Assembly: GCA_964429005.1 (NCBI GenBank)
Contig: CAYSAJ010000043.1
Span: forward strand, 1 to 11,365
Direction of reading: 5' to 3'
Origin: JACRBE01 sp964429005
GTDB taxonomy: Bacteria; Chlamydiota; Chlamydiia; Chlamydiales; JACRBE01
DNA: 11,365 nucleotides
Shown: positions 1 through 7,051 of the stretch, piece by piece
Layout of the letters: the number at the start of each line of letters is the position of its first letter
How positions within the stretch are numbered: position 1 is the first letter of the stretch
Made by a program: the position numbers and the translations under genes
The notes under the pieces: model-generated
Databases searched by the model: none
Told to the model about the DNA's origin: nothing
Seen by the model: the letters and a program-made list of their open reading frames with translations, nothing else

Positions 1-459
1 ATCCATGTTTTTTACTGTGTCTCCGGGATTGCAATCTTCCTCAGCGCCTCTCCTAAAATCTTAGTGGCGATTCGCCTACTAGGGGCTCTCTACCTTGGAT
101 ACCTGGGATGGAAAATTCTCCAAGTTAAAGAAGAAACACAATCTCTCTCTTCTAGTGATTTATCAAAAGGGGCTTTTAGGGCAGGATTCATGACCAACCT
201 CATGAACCCCAAAGCGATGTTTTTTCTCCTTAGCCTCTTTAGCCGCTTTGCTACCTCAATGAACACTCTCGCTATGAAGTGGGCCTTCGCCATCTCAATA
301 CCGCTTATCGCCCTCAGCTGGTTTTCTTCCCTTGCCTACTTTTTGACACATCCCACCTTCCTTCCTTTCATGCAAAAGCACCGAAGAAAATTCATGATCG
401 TTATGGGAACTATACTCCTCTTGATTAGTGCAAGTGGGCTTGTATCTCTTATGGTTTAA
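1..459 (+). CDS. LysE/RhtB-family amino-acid exporter, C-terminal part (5' end outside window)
   Basis: The frame is open from base 1, so the gene begins upstream; the GTG at 64 is only an internal valine and not the start. About 152 C-terminal residues are visible. They show the LysE/RhtB pattern: a small-residue helix ending in SASPKIL, then IRLLGALYLGYLGWKIL, a polar cytoplasmic loop, the family signature NPKAMFFLLSLFSRF, and two further hydrophobic helices, the last ending in SGLVSLMV. Members of this family are inner-membrane exporters of about 200 residues that export amino acids or their derivatives by proton exchange; the substrate cannot be told here. The stop codon overlaps the hemB stop codon by 3 bases on the opposite strand, so there is no room for a terminator between the two genes. 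Family assignment is confident, substrate is unknown. Confidence 0.85.
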   Translation: MHVFYCVSGIAIFLSASPKILVAIRLLGALYLGYLGWKILQVKEETQSLSSSDLSKGAFRAGFMTNLMNPKAMFFLLSLFSRFATSMNTLAMKWAFAISIPLIALSWFSSLAYFLTHPTFLPFMQKHRRKFMIVMGTILLLISASGLVSLMV

Positions 460-1454
460 TGGAGTAAATTCCACTGAGCCATTTCTTTTGCATAGTAGGT
501 GATGATAAAATCAGCGCCTGCTCTTTTGATCCCTCTTAAGATTTCAAGCGCTGCTTTCTTTTCATCGACCCACCCTTTTTCAGCAGCTGCTTTGATCATG
601 CAAAACTCTCCACTTGTGTGATAGGCGCCAAGGGGGAGAGAGGGGTAGGCCTCTTTAATCCTATATATGACATCTAAATAGCTATGTGCTGGTTTCACCA
701 TTAGCATGTCAGCTCCTTCTTCAACATCAAGATGGGCTTCCCGAAGAGCCTCTTTGGCATTTGCTGTGTCCATTTGGTGGGAACTCCGATCTCCCATTTT
801 AGGGGCTCCTTCAGCTGCAAAACGGAAAGGGCCATATAAACAAGAGTTGTACTTCACCGAATAACTCAAAATCGGAATATGATGAAATCCTGCTAAGTCA
901 AGCCCTATTCGTATCGCTTTTACCATCCCATCGATCATACCACTTGGAGCGACGACATCAGCGCCCGCTTTAACATGGCTTATTGCTTGTTTAACAAGAA
1001 GCTCTAGCGTCACATCATTATCCACGTCGAGCTTGCCGCTGCACTCACTTAGAAAACCACAATGCCCATGATCGGTATACTCACAAAAGCAAACGTCAGT
1101 AACGACCAGCATAGAAGGGCAGGTCTTTTTAATGATAGGGATCGCCTGCTGGATAATGCCTTGATCATCATATGAATGGGAGCCTCTCTCATCTTTATGA
1201 GGAGGCACGCCAAATAACAAAACGGAAGTAATTCCTAAAGATGAGAGCTCCTGAATTTCTTGAGAGAGGTCAGAGAGGGGAATTTGATATTGCCCAGGCA
1301 TGGAAGGAATAGGATGCTTTTTGCCCTCAAATCCCTTAATGAAGATTGGAGAGATAAAGTCGTGCAAATGGAGCTCGGTCTCACGAACTAAGTTACGAAG
1401 AATGGGGTTTTGGCGCAGTCTACGTAGTCTTACTAAAGGAAAAGAAGTGGTCAT
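456..1454 (-). CDS. hemB: Porphobilinogen synthase (delta-aminolevulinic acid dehydratase)
   Basis: Condenses two 5-aminolevulinate molecules into porphobilinogen, the second common step of tetrapyrrole (haem) synthesis, in the cytoplasm. The 332 residues match the usual family length (about 320-340). The two Schiff-base lysines are visible: Lys201 in SYSVKYNSCLYGPFR and Lys254 in ADMLMVKPAHSYLD. The zinc-site cysteines are present as DVCFCEYTDHGHC (Cys122, Cys124, Cys132), so this is the zinc-dependent type rather than the aspartate-rich magnesium type. The start at 1454 is supported by a GAGGT ribosome-binding site 4 bases upstream. The gene stands alone on its strand, with no other haem gene in view, and meets the LysE-type gene tail to tail. 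One small deviation: the usual APSDMMDG motif reads APSGMIDG. Identification is certain. Confidence 0.98.
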   Translation of the reverse strand: MTTSFPLVRLRRLRQNPILRNLVRETELHLHDFISPIFIKGFEGKKHPIPSMPGQYQIPLSDLSQEIQELSSLGITSVLLFGVPPHKDERGSHSYDDQGIIQQAIPIIKKTCPSMLVVTDVCFCEYTDHGHCGFLSECSGKLDVDNDVTLELLVKQAISHVKAGADVVAPSGMIDGMVKAIRIGLDLAGFHHIPILSYSVKYNSCLYGPFRFAAEGAPKMGDRSSHQMDTANAKEALREAHLDVEEGADMLMVKPAHSYLDVIYRIKEAYPSLPLGAYHTSGEFCMIKAAAEKGWVDEKKAALEILRGIKRAGADFIITYYAKEMAQWNLLH

Positions 1455-1671
1455 AATTACCTCATGGGAAAGGAAAAAATATCATAAGCTAGAGGCTCTT
1501 TAAAGGGGAATTCTTCAGCTAATTTCGATTTATACAAATTAAGTCTTTGAAAATCAGCTGCATAAAGGTTATGTTTGGGTTTTTAAATTATTATTATTAA
1601 TTTTAGATTAAAATTATTATTATAATGTGTTAAAATATTTATAATTAGTTTAAAAAATAAAAGGTGATTAT
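1455..1671. other. Divergent intergenic region, AT-rich on its right side
   Basis: This 217-bp gap separates the divergent hemB and the small gene at 1672. The left third has mixed composition and should hold the hemB promoter, but no clear hexamer pair was found. The part from about 1580 to 1660 is nearly pure A/T and holds a palindrome and a TATAAT box, listed separately. No additional gene is seen. Confidence 0.6.
1598..1626 (+). promoter_or_regulatory. Candidate promoter/operator of the gene at 1672: 8-3-8 palindrome next to TATAAT
   Basis: Bases 1598-1616 form a perfect inverted repeat, TAATTTTA-GAT-TAAAATTA, and a consensus -10 box TATAAT lies at 1621-1626, about 45 bases before the start codon. 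No good -35 hexamer is seen at the right distance; the palindrome sits where one would be. This fits an operator or an AT-rich upstream element, but in such A/T-rich sequence a palindrome of this size can arise by chance. Confidence 0.4.
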
Positions 1672-2199
1672 ATGAATAGTTTGACCCTAGATGTCCCAGT
1701 TCCAGCAGGAGGCCCTTCCTGCGATACTCCAGATCTTCGTGGAGAGGTTATGGCTTTTGCCCCAAAACCAGCTATAACAGGCTCAGCCCTTGAGGCGATT
1801 CGCTTTGCAGCAGCAGGTGAGAGGCCCCCTATTATCGAAGATTCACGTTCAACAAGACCAGTGAAATCTGCAGAACCCACTGAAATCGAGGTTTTAGGCC
1901 AAGAAACGTACACAAAATTACTTTTCATCGAAGCCAAAAGTCATGAAGAAACTGATTTTCTTTCAAGCTATGATCGTTTAAAGAGAATGAACCCTAAGCT
2001 TGCTCATCAACTACTTACTGATAGTGATCGCAACGAGCTTTTTATAAAAGTTGTAAAAAATGGATGGACTCATGCGGTTGCCACCCTAAAAGCAGACGGA
2101 GCTATTCATGCTTTAACTCTCGTCCGCTCCATAGGAATAGCAAGAAGTTATGATGATGAAGTTTTAGAGGCAGCCATTTTAGCTGAAGTTACAAACTAA
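1672..2199 (+). CDS. Hypothetical protein, 175 residues, proline/alanine-rich N-terminus
   Basis: I do not recognise the family. The start is supported by a strong ribosome-binding site, AAGGTGA, five bases upstream of ATG, and by a promoter-like AT region. Residues 1-70 are rich in Pro, Ala, Ser and Thr with no hydrophobic helix, and look unstructured (for example VPVPAGGPS and APKPAITG). Residues 75-172 look like a compact, mostly helical domain (ELFIKVVKNGWTHAVATL, DDEVLEAAILAEV); the part from 108 onward faintly recalls a helical ankyrin- or armadillo-like repeat, but this is only an impression. There is no signal peptide and no transmembrane segment. An unstructured N-terminus before a helical domain would suit a type III or IV effector in a host-associated bacterium; that is inference. 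It stands alone, ended by the terminator at 2222-2249. Confidence 0.75.
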   Translation: MNSLTLDVPVPAGGPSCDTPDLRGEVMAFAPKPAITGSALEAIRFAAAGERPPIIEDSRSTRPVKSAEPTEIEVLGQETYTKLLFIEAKSHEETDFLSSYDRLKRMNPKLAHQLLTDSDRNELFIKVVKNGWTHAVATLKADGAIHALTLVRSIGIARSYDDEVLEAAILAEVTN

Positions 2200-2221
2200 T
2201 AGTTATGCAAAATCTTATGAA

Positions 2222-2249
2222 GGGAAGAGAGCATTTAATCTCTCTTTTC
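2222..2249. terminator. Bidirectional hairpin terminator between convergent genes
   Basis: GGGAAGAGAG (2222-2231), an 8-base loop, and CTCTCTTTTC (2240-2249) can form a 10-bp stem with two G-U pairs. The downstream side on the plus strand is T-rich (TTTTCTTTC runs through the stem end), a weak but acceptable U-tract. It lies 22 bases after the stop of the gene at 1672 and 6 bases after the stop of the minus-strand gene at 2256-2630, so it can serve both. Confidence 0.65.
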
Positions 2250-2255
2250 TTTCAT

Positions 2256-2630
2256 TTATGTCGACTTGAATATATTTTTTTTCATCTCTCCAAAAGGGCT
2301 TCCGTCATAATAAAGCTGAATCCTTACAATTAAATCATCTTCAAATGTTAGATAAGAAGCGCCAGGAAAATGAGAAGAAATCCCTGGTATATCTACATCA
2401 TATAGCACCACAGCCTCATTTTCATCTCCAAAAGCCGCTTTAATTGTCAGCGAACTAAAGGACTTCATAAAGTTATAAATAGAGCGCTCTACAGCCTCTT
2501 TGCCTTCTAAGGTCGCTAGGGGACCATAAAATTTCACGTCAGGATGAAGAAATTTTTTGACATCTTCAATCTTTTTTTCACCAATCAGTGTATAGTACTT
2601 TTTTGCTTGCAACAGGGAGTTTTCTCTCAT
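2256..2630 (-). CDS. SnoaL-like / NTF2-like fold protein
   Basis: A 124-residue protein with the shape of the SnoaL/NTF2-like superfamily, small cone-shaped alpha+beta proteins acting as polyketide cyclases, isomerases or ligand-binding modules. It shows the typical start AKKYYTLIGEKKIEDVKKFLHPDVKFYGP, then EGKEAVERSIYNFMKSF, and the closing strands VVLYDVDIPG and LIVRIQLYYD. Length is normal for a single domain. A GAGG ribosome-binding site lies 5 bases before ATG. It is transcribed away from the TetR-family gene at 2704 from a 73-bp shared spacer, and its promoter (TTGCTA, 17 bp, TATAAT) is covered by the probable TetR operator. It is therefore very likely the regulator's target. The actual reaction or ligand cannot be told from sequence. 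Confidence 0.85.
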   Translation of the reverse strand: MRENSLLQAKKYYTLIGEKKIEDVKKFLHPDVKFYGPLATLEGKEAVERSIYNFMKSFSSLTIKAAFGDENEAVVLYDVDIPGISSHFPGASYLTFEDDLIVRIQLYYDGSPFGEMKKNIFKST

Positions 2631-2662
2631 AAAGGCCTCATAATTCTGGATAACTAAATTCC

Positions 2663-2691
2663 ATTATAGTAAGCTATATCTAATATAGCAA
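2663..2691 (-). promoter_or_regulatory. Sigma70-type promoter of the SnoaL-like gene
   Basis: Read on the minus strand, TTGCTA (plus-strand bases 2686-2691) and a perfect TATAAT (2663-2668) are separated by exactly 17 bp. Transcription would start roughly 20-25 bases upstream of the SnoaL-like start codon. The palindrome at 2673-2689 fills the spacer and the -35 box, as expected for a repressed promoter. Confidence 0.7.
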
Positions 2692-2701
2692 GGTATATTC
2701 A
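2664..2701. promoter_or_regulatory. Probable TetR-family operator: 7-3-7 palindrome within two tandem 19-bp repeats
   Basis: GCTATAT-CTA-ATATAGC at 2673-2689 is a perfect inverted repeat. In addition, bases 2664-2682 and 2683-2701 are tandem copies matching at 14 of 19 positions, each with the core TATAG(T/C)AAG(C/G)TATAT, itself nearly palindromic. The second copy runs up to the regulator's own start codon and covers its AAGG ribosome-binding site at 2690-2693, so binding should block both the SnoaL-like promoter and the regulator's expression. Confidence 0.65.
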
Positions 2702-2703
2702 AT

Positions 2704-3333
2704 ATGAAACCAATTAAAAAAAGGGCTTACAACTCTGAAAATAGAGATGCTAGGGCCGCTCAAACGAGAGATCAAATCATCAGAGCCGCTAAACAGCTCT
2801 TCATAAGAGAAGGATTTGATAAAGTGACAATTAGCACGATCGCTAAAGCAGCAGAGGTGGCTATGCCGACCATCTATGCCATCTTTAAGTCCAAAAGAGG
2901 GGTACTAGCAGCTCTCATTGATGAAGCATTGCCCCAGGAGCAATTTAGTTCTCTGGTTCATGATTCGATGAATGAAAAATCTCCCGAAAAACGCCTTTGC
3001 CTTACAGCAAAACTTGCAAGACAAATCTATGATGCAGAAAAAGAGCTTATGGACATACTGAGAGGCGCCGCCGCCCTTTCCACCGAACTCAGAGAGCTTG
3101 AACAAGAAAGAGAAAATAGGCGCTATGAAAGGCAAAAGGACTATGTAGAAATCTTTGTTCAAGAAAAAACCTTAGCCAGAGGACTCTCATTAAAAAAGGC
3201 TCGAGACATCTTGTGGACTCTCACTGGCAGAGATCTTTATCGTCTTTTCGTGATAGACAGGGGATGGACTTCTGATGATTATGAAAAATGGCTTGGCAAA
3301 AGCTTAATTCAATCTTTGCTTATTTCTTCGTAG
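2704..3333 (+). CDS. TetR/AcrR-family transcriptional regulator
   Basis: A 209-residue protein of standard TetR length. Residues 18-66 form the classic N-terminal DNA-binding domain: RAAQTRDQIIRAAKQLFIREGFD, then VTISTIAKAAEVAMPTIYAIFKSK with the helix-turn-helix at about 42-62. Residues 70-209 form the helical ligand-binding and dimerisation domain, too divergent to predict the ligand. The N-terminus (KKRAYNSENRD) is basic and probably touches the minor groove. It is divergent from the SnoaL-like gene and its start follows a tandem operator directly, so autoregulation and repression of that neighbour are likely. Its 3' end overlaps the 3' end of the convergent short-chain dehydrogenase by 14 bases. 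That dehydrogenase may be regulated separately, since no similar operator is seen at its start. Confidence 0.93.
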   Translation: MKPIKKRAYNSENRDARAAQTRDQIIRAAKQLFIREGFDKVTISTIAKAAEVAMPTIYAIFKSKRGVLAALIDEALPQEQFSSLVHDSMNEKSPEKRLCLTAKLARQIYDAEKELMDILRGAAALSTELRELEQERENRRYERQKDYVEIFVQEKTLARGLSLKKARDILWTLTGRDLYRLFVIDRGWTSDDYEKWLGKSLIQSLLISS

Positions 3334-4135
3334 CAGCAAATAAATCCTTAGGAGCTTCTCCTGAGCGAATGATATCTGTTAAAGAAGCTTGCGCTTGAGG
3401 AAAGACAATGAGCTCAGCAATGTTGACATGTGGTGGCCTTGTAGCGCAATAAATGACAGCATCAGCGATATCTTCAGCGACAAGTGGCTGAAAACCTTGA
3501 TAAAACTTTTTGGCTTTTTCTTTGTCGTTCCACCTTACTTCGCTAAACTCTGTTTCCACCGCTCCCGGATCGATTTCACTCACACGGATAGAGGTGCCCA
3601 TTAAATCAAGGCGCAAAGCTTTGCTAATTCCTCTCACGGCATGTTTGGTCGCGCAGTATACATTCCCCCCTATATAACACCCATGACCTGACACAGATCC
3701 TATATTGATAATATGCCCTCTATTTTTTCTGATCATGGAGGGAAGGGCGGCTCTTGTTACGTAAAGAAGCCCTTTTACATTGGTATCGATCATGATGTCC
3801 CAGTTTTCCACTTTCCCATCTTGCATTTTATCACCCGATAAAGCAAGGCCTGCATTATTCACCAAAATGTCTACTTGAATGTGTTTTTTTTCTAGTTGCT
3901 CAAAGACTTTAGTCACTTCTTTGTTATTTTGGATGTCTAGCTTGATAGGTAGGCAATCGATGCCATATTTTTTAGAGAGTTCATTCGCTAAGGTTGTTAA
4001 CCTATCTAGTCGTCTTGCAGTGATCACCAAATTGCATCCAAGCTCTGCGAATTGCTCTGCAGAGGCTTTTCCAATTCCACTGGAGGCTCCAGTAATAAGC
4101 ACTGTTTGCCCCTTAATCAAATGTTTTTCCTTCAT
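3320..4135 (-). CDS. Short-chain dehydrogenase/reductase, YdfG-like (NADP-dependent 3-hydroxy acid dehydrogenase type)
   Basis: A 271-residue classical SDR. Visible motifs: cofactor loop TGASSGIG (residues 15-22), ITARR after the second strand (Arg41-Arg42, favouring NADP), NNAG (93-96), catalytic Ser147 in NIGSVSG, and Tyr160/Lys164 in YCATK. The sequence GNVYCATKHAVRGISKALRLDL and the later DPGAVETEFSEVRW closely follow the E. coli YdfG subgroup, which oxidises L-allo-threonine, serine and other 3-hydroxy acids; the exact substrate here is inferred only. A strong TAGGAG ribosome-binding site sits 5 bases before the start. It lies 46 bases downstream of the methyltransferase on the same strand, so probably belongs to that operon. 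Its 3' end overlaps the TetR-family gene tail to tail. Confidence 0.92.
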   Translation of the reverse strand: MKEKHLIKGQTVLITGASSGIGKASAEQFAELGCNLVITARRLDRLTTLANELSKKYGIDCLPIKLDIQNNKEVTKVFEQLEKKHIQVDILVNNAGLALSGDKMQDGKVENWDIMIDTNVKGLLYVTRAALPSMIRKNRGHIINIGSVSGHGCYIGGNVYCATKHAVRGISKALRLDLMGTSIRVSEIDPGAVETEFSEVRWNDKEKAKKFYQGFQPLVAEDIADAVIYCATRPPHVNIAELIVFPQAQASLTDIIRSGEAPKDLFAATKK

Positions 4136-4181
4136 AAAGCTCCTAAACTAAATCGAAGTCTAGGATTCAAAAGATAAAGAA

Positions 4182-4955
4182 TCAATTTTTTTGAGCAACG
4201 ATAAAAATTCTTTCACTTTCTTTTTCTGTAAGGGGACTCCCCAAAGCATCAAAAGAATTAACAACTCTAAATCCTGCTTTTAAAAGCATTTTCTCTAGCT
4301 CATGAAATGAATAGACTTGCAATGTCTGCAATGTTTTTTTGATTTGAGGAGGATTCGAGCTCTCTTGCCTGTGAAGGATGTCATATGAAGTTAAAACACC
4401 ATCTTGATCAATTGTGCTGTATTGGACTTCTCTGAAAGTAACATTACCTGCTTTCTCCTGCCAATCAATCGTTAGTTTTGTGATGTTGTTCCCATCAAGA
4501 AGATAGCTCAAGTTGAAAATGTCAAATACATAAATACCACCTTTTTTGAGATTGTGATTTACGTTCATGAGAGTCTTTGCAAAATCATCTTTTGTCAGAT
4601 GCCCTATCGCATTAAAGATTGTTAGAACTGCGTCAAAAGACCCAACCTTTGAAGTGCGCATATCTCCTTTTAGAAAAGATAGGGGAGGTTGGTACTTCAA
4701 AGCTTTTTCTTTTGCAATTTTTAGCATCTTATCGTTGATATCAACGCCAATTACCTCATAACCTCTTTCGCTAAGATAAAAGACTTGAGATCCTGTGCCA
4801 CAAGAGAGATCTAGCACCTTTTTCACCTTGTAAGCCTCTAAAATTTTAGCGATCAGAAGGTTGATTTCTCTAGATTTGTTCTCATTGAAAGTATCATAGC
4901 TATCCGCTTCGTTATTATAATGAGAAGCCGTTGCACTTTTATGGGTTTTTACCAT
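4182..4955 (-). CDS. SAM-dependent methyltransferase (class I, small-molecule type)
   Basis: A 257-residue Rossmann-fold methyltransferase. Motif I is VLDLSCGTG (47-55), the acidic residue binding the SAM ribose is in VIGVDIND (Asp72), GDMR (97-100) touches the adenine, and FDAVLTIFNAIGHL (107-120) is the motif IV region. The C-terminal part (FHELEKMLLKAGFRVVNSFD) is the usual end of the fold. The N-terminal SHYNNEADSYD resembles small-molecule methyltransferases of the UbiE/BioC-like group. The acceptor is unknown. The start codon lies inside the 3' end of the preceding GNAT gene (17-nt overlap) and has a GAGGAAA ribosome-binding site, so the two are almost certainly translated from one message. 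The short-chain dehydrogenase follows. Confidence 0.92.
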   Translation of the reverse strand: MVKTHKSATASHYNNEADSYDTFNENKSREINLLIAKILEAYKVKKVLDLSCGTGSQVFYLSERGYEVIGVDINDKMLKIAKEKALKYQPPLSFLKGDMRTSKVGSFDAVLTIFNAIGHLTKDDFAKTLMNVNHNLKKGGIYVFDIFNLSYLLDGNNITKLTIDWQEKAGNVTFREVQYSTIDQDGVLTSYDILHRQESSNPPQIKKTLQTLQVYSFHELEKMLLKAGFRVVNSFDALGSPLTEKESERIFIVAQKN

Positions 4956-5853
4956 GAGTTTCCTCTAGATTTTTGTTCAATAATCGATAGCGAAGAAATG
5001 ACTCTCCTGAAATATCACAATTTCCATCCAATTTAAATCCTAGTTTCAATAGGCCACCTATTTTAATTCTACTGGATGGAAATAAAATAATCACAGAACT
5101 CAACTTTAACTCTCCAAAAGCAAAATCGATGATTTTTTTATAAAGATATTTTCCACACCCCCAGTATTTTGGATGAAGAACTAAAGCGATTTCAACATCA
5201 TCATTGAAAGGTTGTAATCCACCCCATCCCATGAAATCATCATTTAAAGTAAAGGCCGAGGGGCCATATCCATGTTCATCCCATATTTTTTGTTTTGCTT
5301 GAATAAAACTTCTATAGCTAGCTTCATCAAAAATTCCTTTTAAGAGAGGCATATGAGATCGCACTTTAGGATGATTCATCAGTTCAATGATCGATTCTTT
5401 AGGGATTTCACTTAGAGATTTTATAGTAACATCTTTCGAAGAAAAATCCCTTTTGAGGTAATGCAATGATAGCCCTTCTGCATACCCTTTTCGAGTGAAT
5501 TCAAGCACAAATCCCTGTTTTTGATAAAACTCTAAGGCTTGAAAACTCATGGTTTCTACAAAAGCAAAACAGCAATTTTGCCTTTGCCCATAATGAAGCG
5601 CTTCGGCTAACAGTCGCTTTCCTATTTGTTGTTTTCTATAGGACGCTTCAACCCAAACATATTTAATATGCAATGCGCCCCAAAAATATTGAGCTACCAC
5701 AGCGCCTATATAATCATCTTCTTCTAGGGCAACAAACGCTAGAGGTTCTCCCAGGCCATCTTTTCCCATTACTTCCAAAGAATGACGTTTGAAGCCTTCC
5801 TCAATTTTTTGTTTGAGTTCTTTTGTTAGTGGTTGTTGAAAGAATTTTACCAT
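4939..5853 (-). CDS. Tandem GNAT-domain acetyltransferase
   Basis: A 304-residue protein with two GNAT domains. Domain 1 (about 1-135) has strand IKYVWVEASYRKQQIGKRLLAEAL with the acetyl-CoA loop QQIGKR (75-80), then FVETMSFQALEFYQKQGF, the usual end of the fold. Domain 2 (about 140-290) begins VTIKSLSEIPKESIIELMNHPKVRSHMPL and has VEIALVLHPKYWGCGKYLYKK, with the loop WGCGKY (231-236), and ends KIGGLLKLGFKLDG; it resembles the RimJ/RimL-type branch. Acetyl acceptors are unknown. The start at 5853 lacks a recognisable ribosome-binding site; ATG codon 29 is an alternative but would cut into domain 1. It is the first gene of the minus-strand set that continues with the methyltransferase. Both domains retain plausible CoA loops, so both might be active. 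Confidence 0.9.
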   Translation of the reverse strand: MVKFFQQPLTKELKQKIEEGFKRHSLEVMGKDGLGEPLAFVALEEDDYIGAVVAQYFWGALHIKYVWVEASYRKQQIGKRLLAEALHYGQRQNCCFAFVETMSFQALEFYQKQGFVLEFTRKGYAEGLSLHYLKRDFSSKDVTIKSLSEIPKESIIELMNHPKVRSHMPLLKGIFDEASYRSFIQAKQKIWDEHGYGPSAFTLNDDFMGWGGLQPFNDDVEIALVLHPKYWGCGKYLYKKIIDFAFGELKLSSVIILFPSSRIKIGGLLKLGFKLDGNCDISGESFLRYRLLNKNLEETHGKNP

Positions 5854-5921
5854 ATTGAAATTCGCGAGCAGTTGATGTTTTAAAAGATCATAATAAACTC
5901 GTTATGTATTACCGTACACAT

Positions 5922-5977
5922 ACACTTAAAAAAGTGTGGAGCATTTGGTATCGCTAAGCTCTTTTGCATGGAGCGAT
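5922..5977. repeat. Two small inverted repeats in the divergent spacer 5854-6028
   Basis: The 175-bp spacer between the divergent tandem-GNAT and phosphotransferase genes holds ACACTT-AAAA-AAGTGT (5922-5937) and ATCGCT...AGCGAT (5950-5955 and 5972-5977, 16-base loop). Both are short. They could be operator sites or transcript hairpins; neither has a clear U-tract. Further right, TTGCTA (5988-5993) and TCTAAT (6012-6017) with an 18-bp spacer are a possible promoter for the gene at 6029. Confidence 0.3.
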
Positions 5978-6028
5978 CTCTAATTTTTTGCTAAGATTCA
6001 TGAAAAATCAATCTAATCTAGGCTTGCT

Positions 6029-7036
6029 ATGCAAAAAAACTCTCCTTCACTCAAACTTGACATTCTCCATCACCTAAGGAGTGGTTATGGAATTGATGGA
6101 ACTACACTTGAGCTCCTTAGAGGAGGCGCAGACATTAACGCTGTTACCTACAAAGCAACTGCCGCAGATCTCTCCACATATTTCGTAAAACTCAAAAAGG
6201 GTCATGAACTTGATATCAGTTTGATGCTCGTCACATCTTTATTTAATGAAGGCATCAATGAGGTCATTTCCCCCATAAAAACTATAAAAAATGAGCTAAG
6301 TACCAAAATAGGGGAATCAACCCTGATTGTTTATCCTTTTATTACTGGAGAAGATGGATTTAGCCACAGTTTAAGTGATGATCAATGGATATCGTTTGGA
6401 AAAGCGATGAGAAAAGTACACGATTTTAAGGTGCCCTTATCTCTCCTAGATAAGATCAAAAAAGAGACCTACCACGGTTTATCAAGAAAAGCCTTAAGAG
6501 CTCTTTTCCCCCATCTGGAGGAAAAACCTAAAGGTGATGAGACTCGTTTCAAGTTCTGGGAATCTATGAGAGAGCATCAAACCAAGATGGAGAGCCTTGT
6601 TGATCTCTCTGAAAAACTGAGCCACGAAGTCCAAAAACTCTCAGACCTCTTTGTTTTATGTCACTCTGATATCCACGGAGGGAATGTCTTTATTTCAGAC
6701 GAAAAGTCTCTTTATCTCGTAGATTGGGATGATCCGATCATGGCCCCCAAAGAGCGAGACCTGATGTTCATAGGTGGCGGTGTGGCAAATGTGTGGAATC
6801 ATCCCCACGAAGTCGATTTGTTTTATAAGGGATATGGCAAAACGACAGTTAATCAGAAGCTTTTAGCTTATTACCGCCTAGAGAGAATCGTTGTAGATAT
6901 TGCTGAATATGGCCAAGCTCTGCTCCTCAGCTTAGATGGTGGCGATGATCGGCAGGTGATGTACCATCACTTTCTCGATATGTTCAAACCTCAAGGTGTT
7001 GTAGAGATCGCCTTTGAGACAGCAAGAAATCTTTAG
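6029..7036 (+). CDS. APH(9)-like aminocyclitol (spectinomycin) phosphotransferase homologue
   Basis: A 335-residue APH/choline-kinase-fold phosphotransferase. Lys54 in YFVKLKKG is the probable ATP lysine and PFITGEDGF (103-111) the hinge; the catalytic loop is CHSDIHGGN (Asp214, Asn219) and the metal site LVDWDDP (Asp232). The stretch APKERDLMFIGGGVANVWN (239-257) and the C-terminal VVEIAFETA match, as far as I can recall, the spectinomycin phosphotransferase APH(9)-Ia of Legionella pneumophila (331 residues) nearly throughout, including the N-terminal GYGID...GGADINA. APH(9) enzymes phosphorylate the 9-hydroxyl of spectinomycin. The start is weakly supported (TAGG six bases upstream) but fits that homologue's N-terminus. 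Resistance function is inferred. It has its own transcription unit and is followed by a tRNA-like remnant. Confidence 0.88.
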   Translation: MQKNSPSLKLDILHHLRSGYGIDGTTLELLRGGADINAVTYKATAADLSTYFVKLKKGHELDISLMLVTSLFNEGINEVISPIKTIKNELSTKIGESTLIVYPFITGEDGFSHSLSDDQWISFGKAMRKVHDFKVPLSLLDKIKKETYHGLSRKALRALFPHLEEKPKGDETRFKFWESMREHQTKMESLVDLSEKLSHEVQKLSDLFVLCHSDIHGGNVFISDEKSLYLVDWDDPIMAPKERDLMFIGGGVANVWNHPHEVDLFYKGYGKTTVNQKLLAYYRLERIVVDIAEYGQALLLSLDGGDDRQVMYHHFLDMFKPQGVVEIAFETARNL

Positions 7037-7051
7037 TAATTTTAGAAAGAG

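Noticed and set aside
1300..1503. Plus-strand frame antisense to the hemB 5' end
   Set aside because: Entirely explained as a shadow of hemB; no start signals and no family resemblance.
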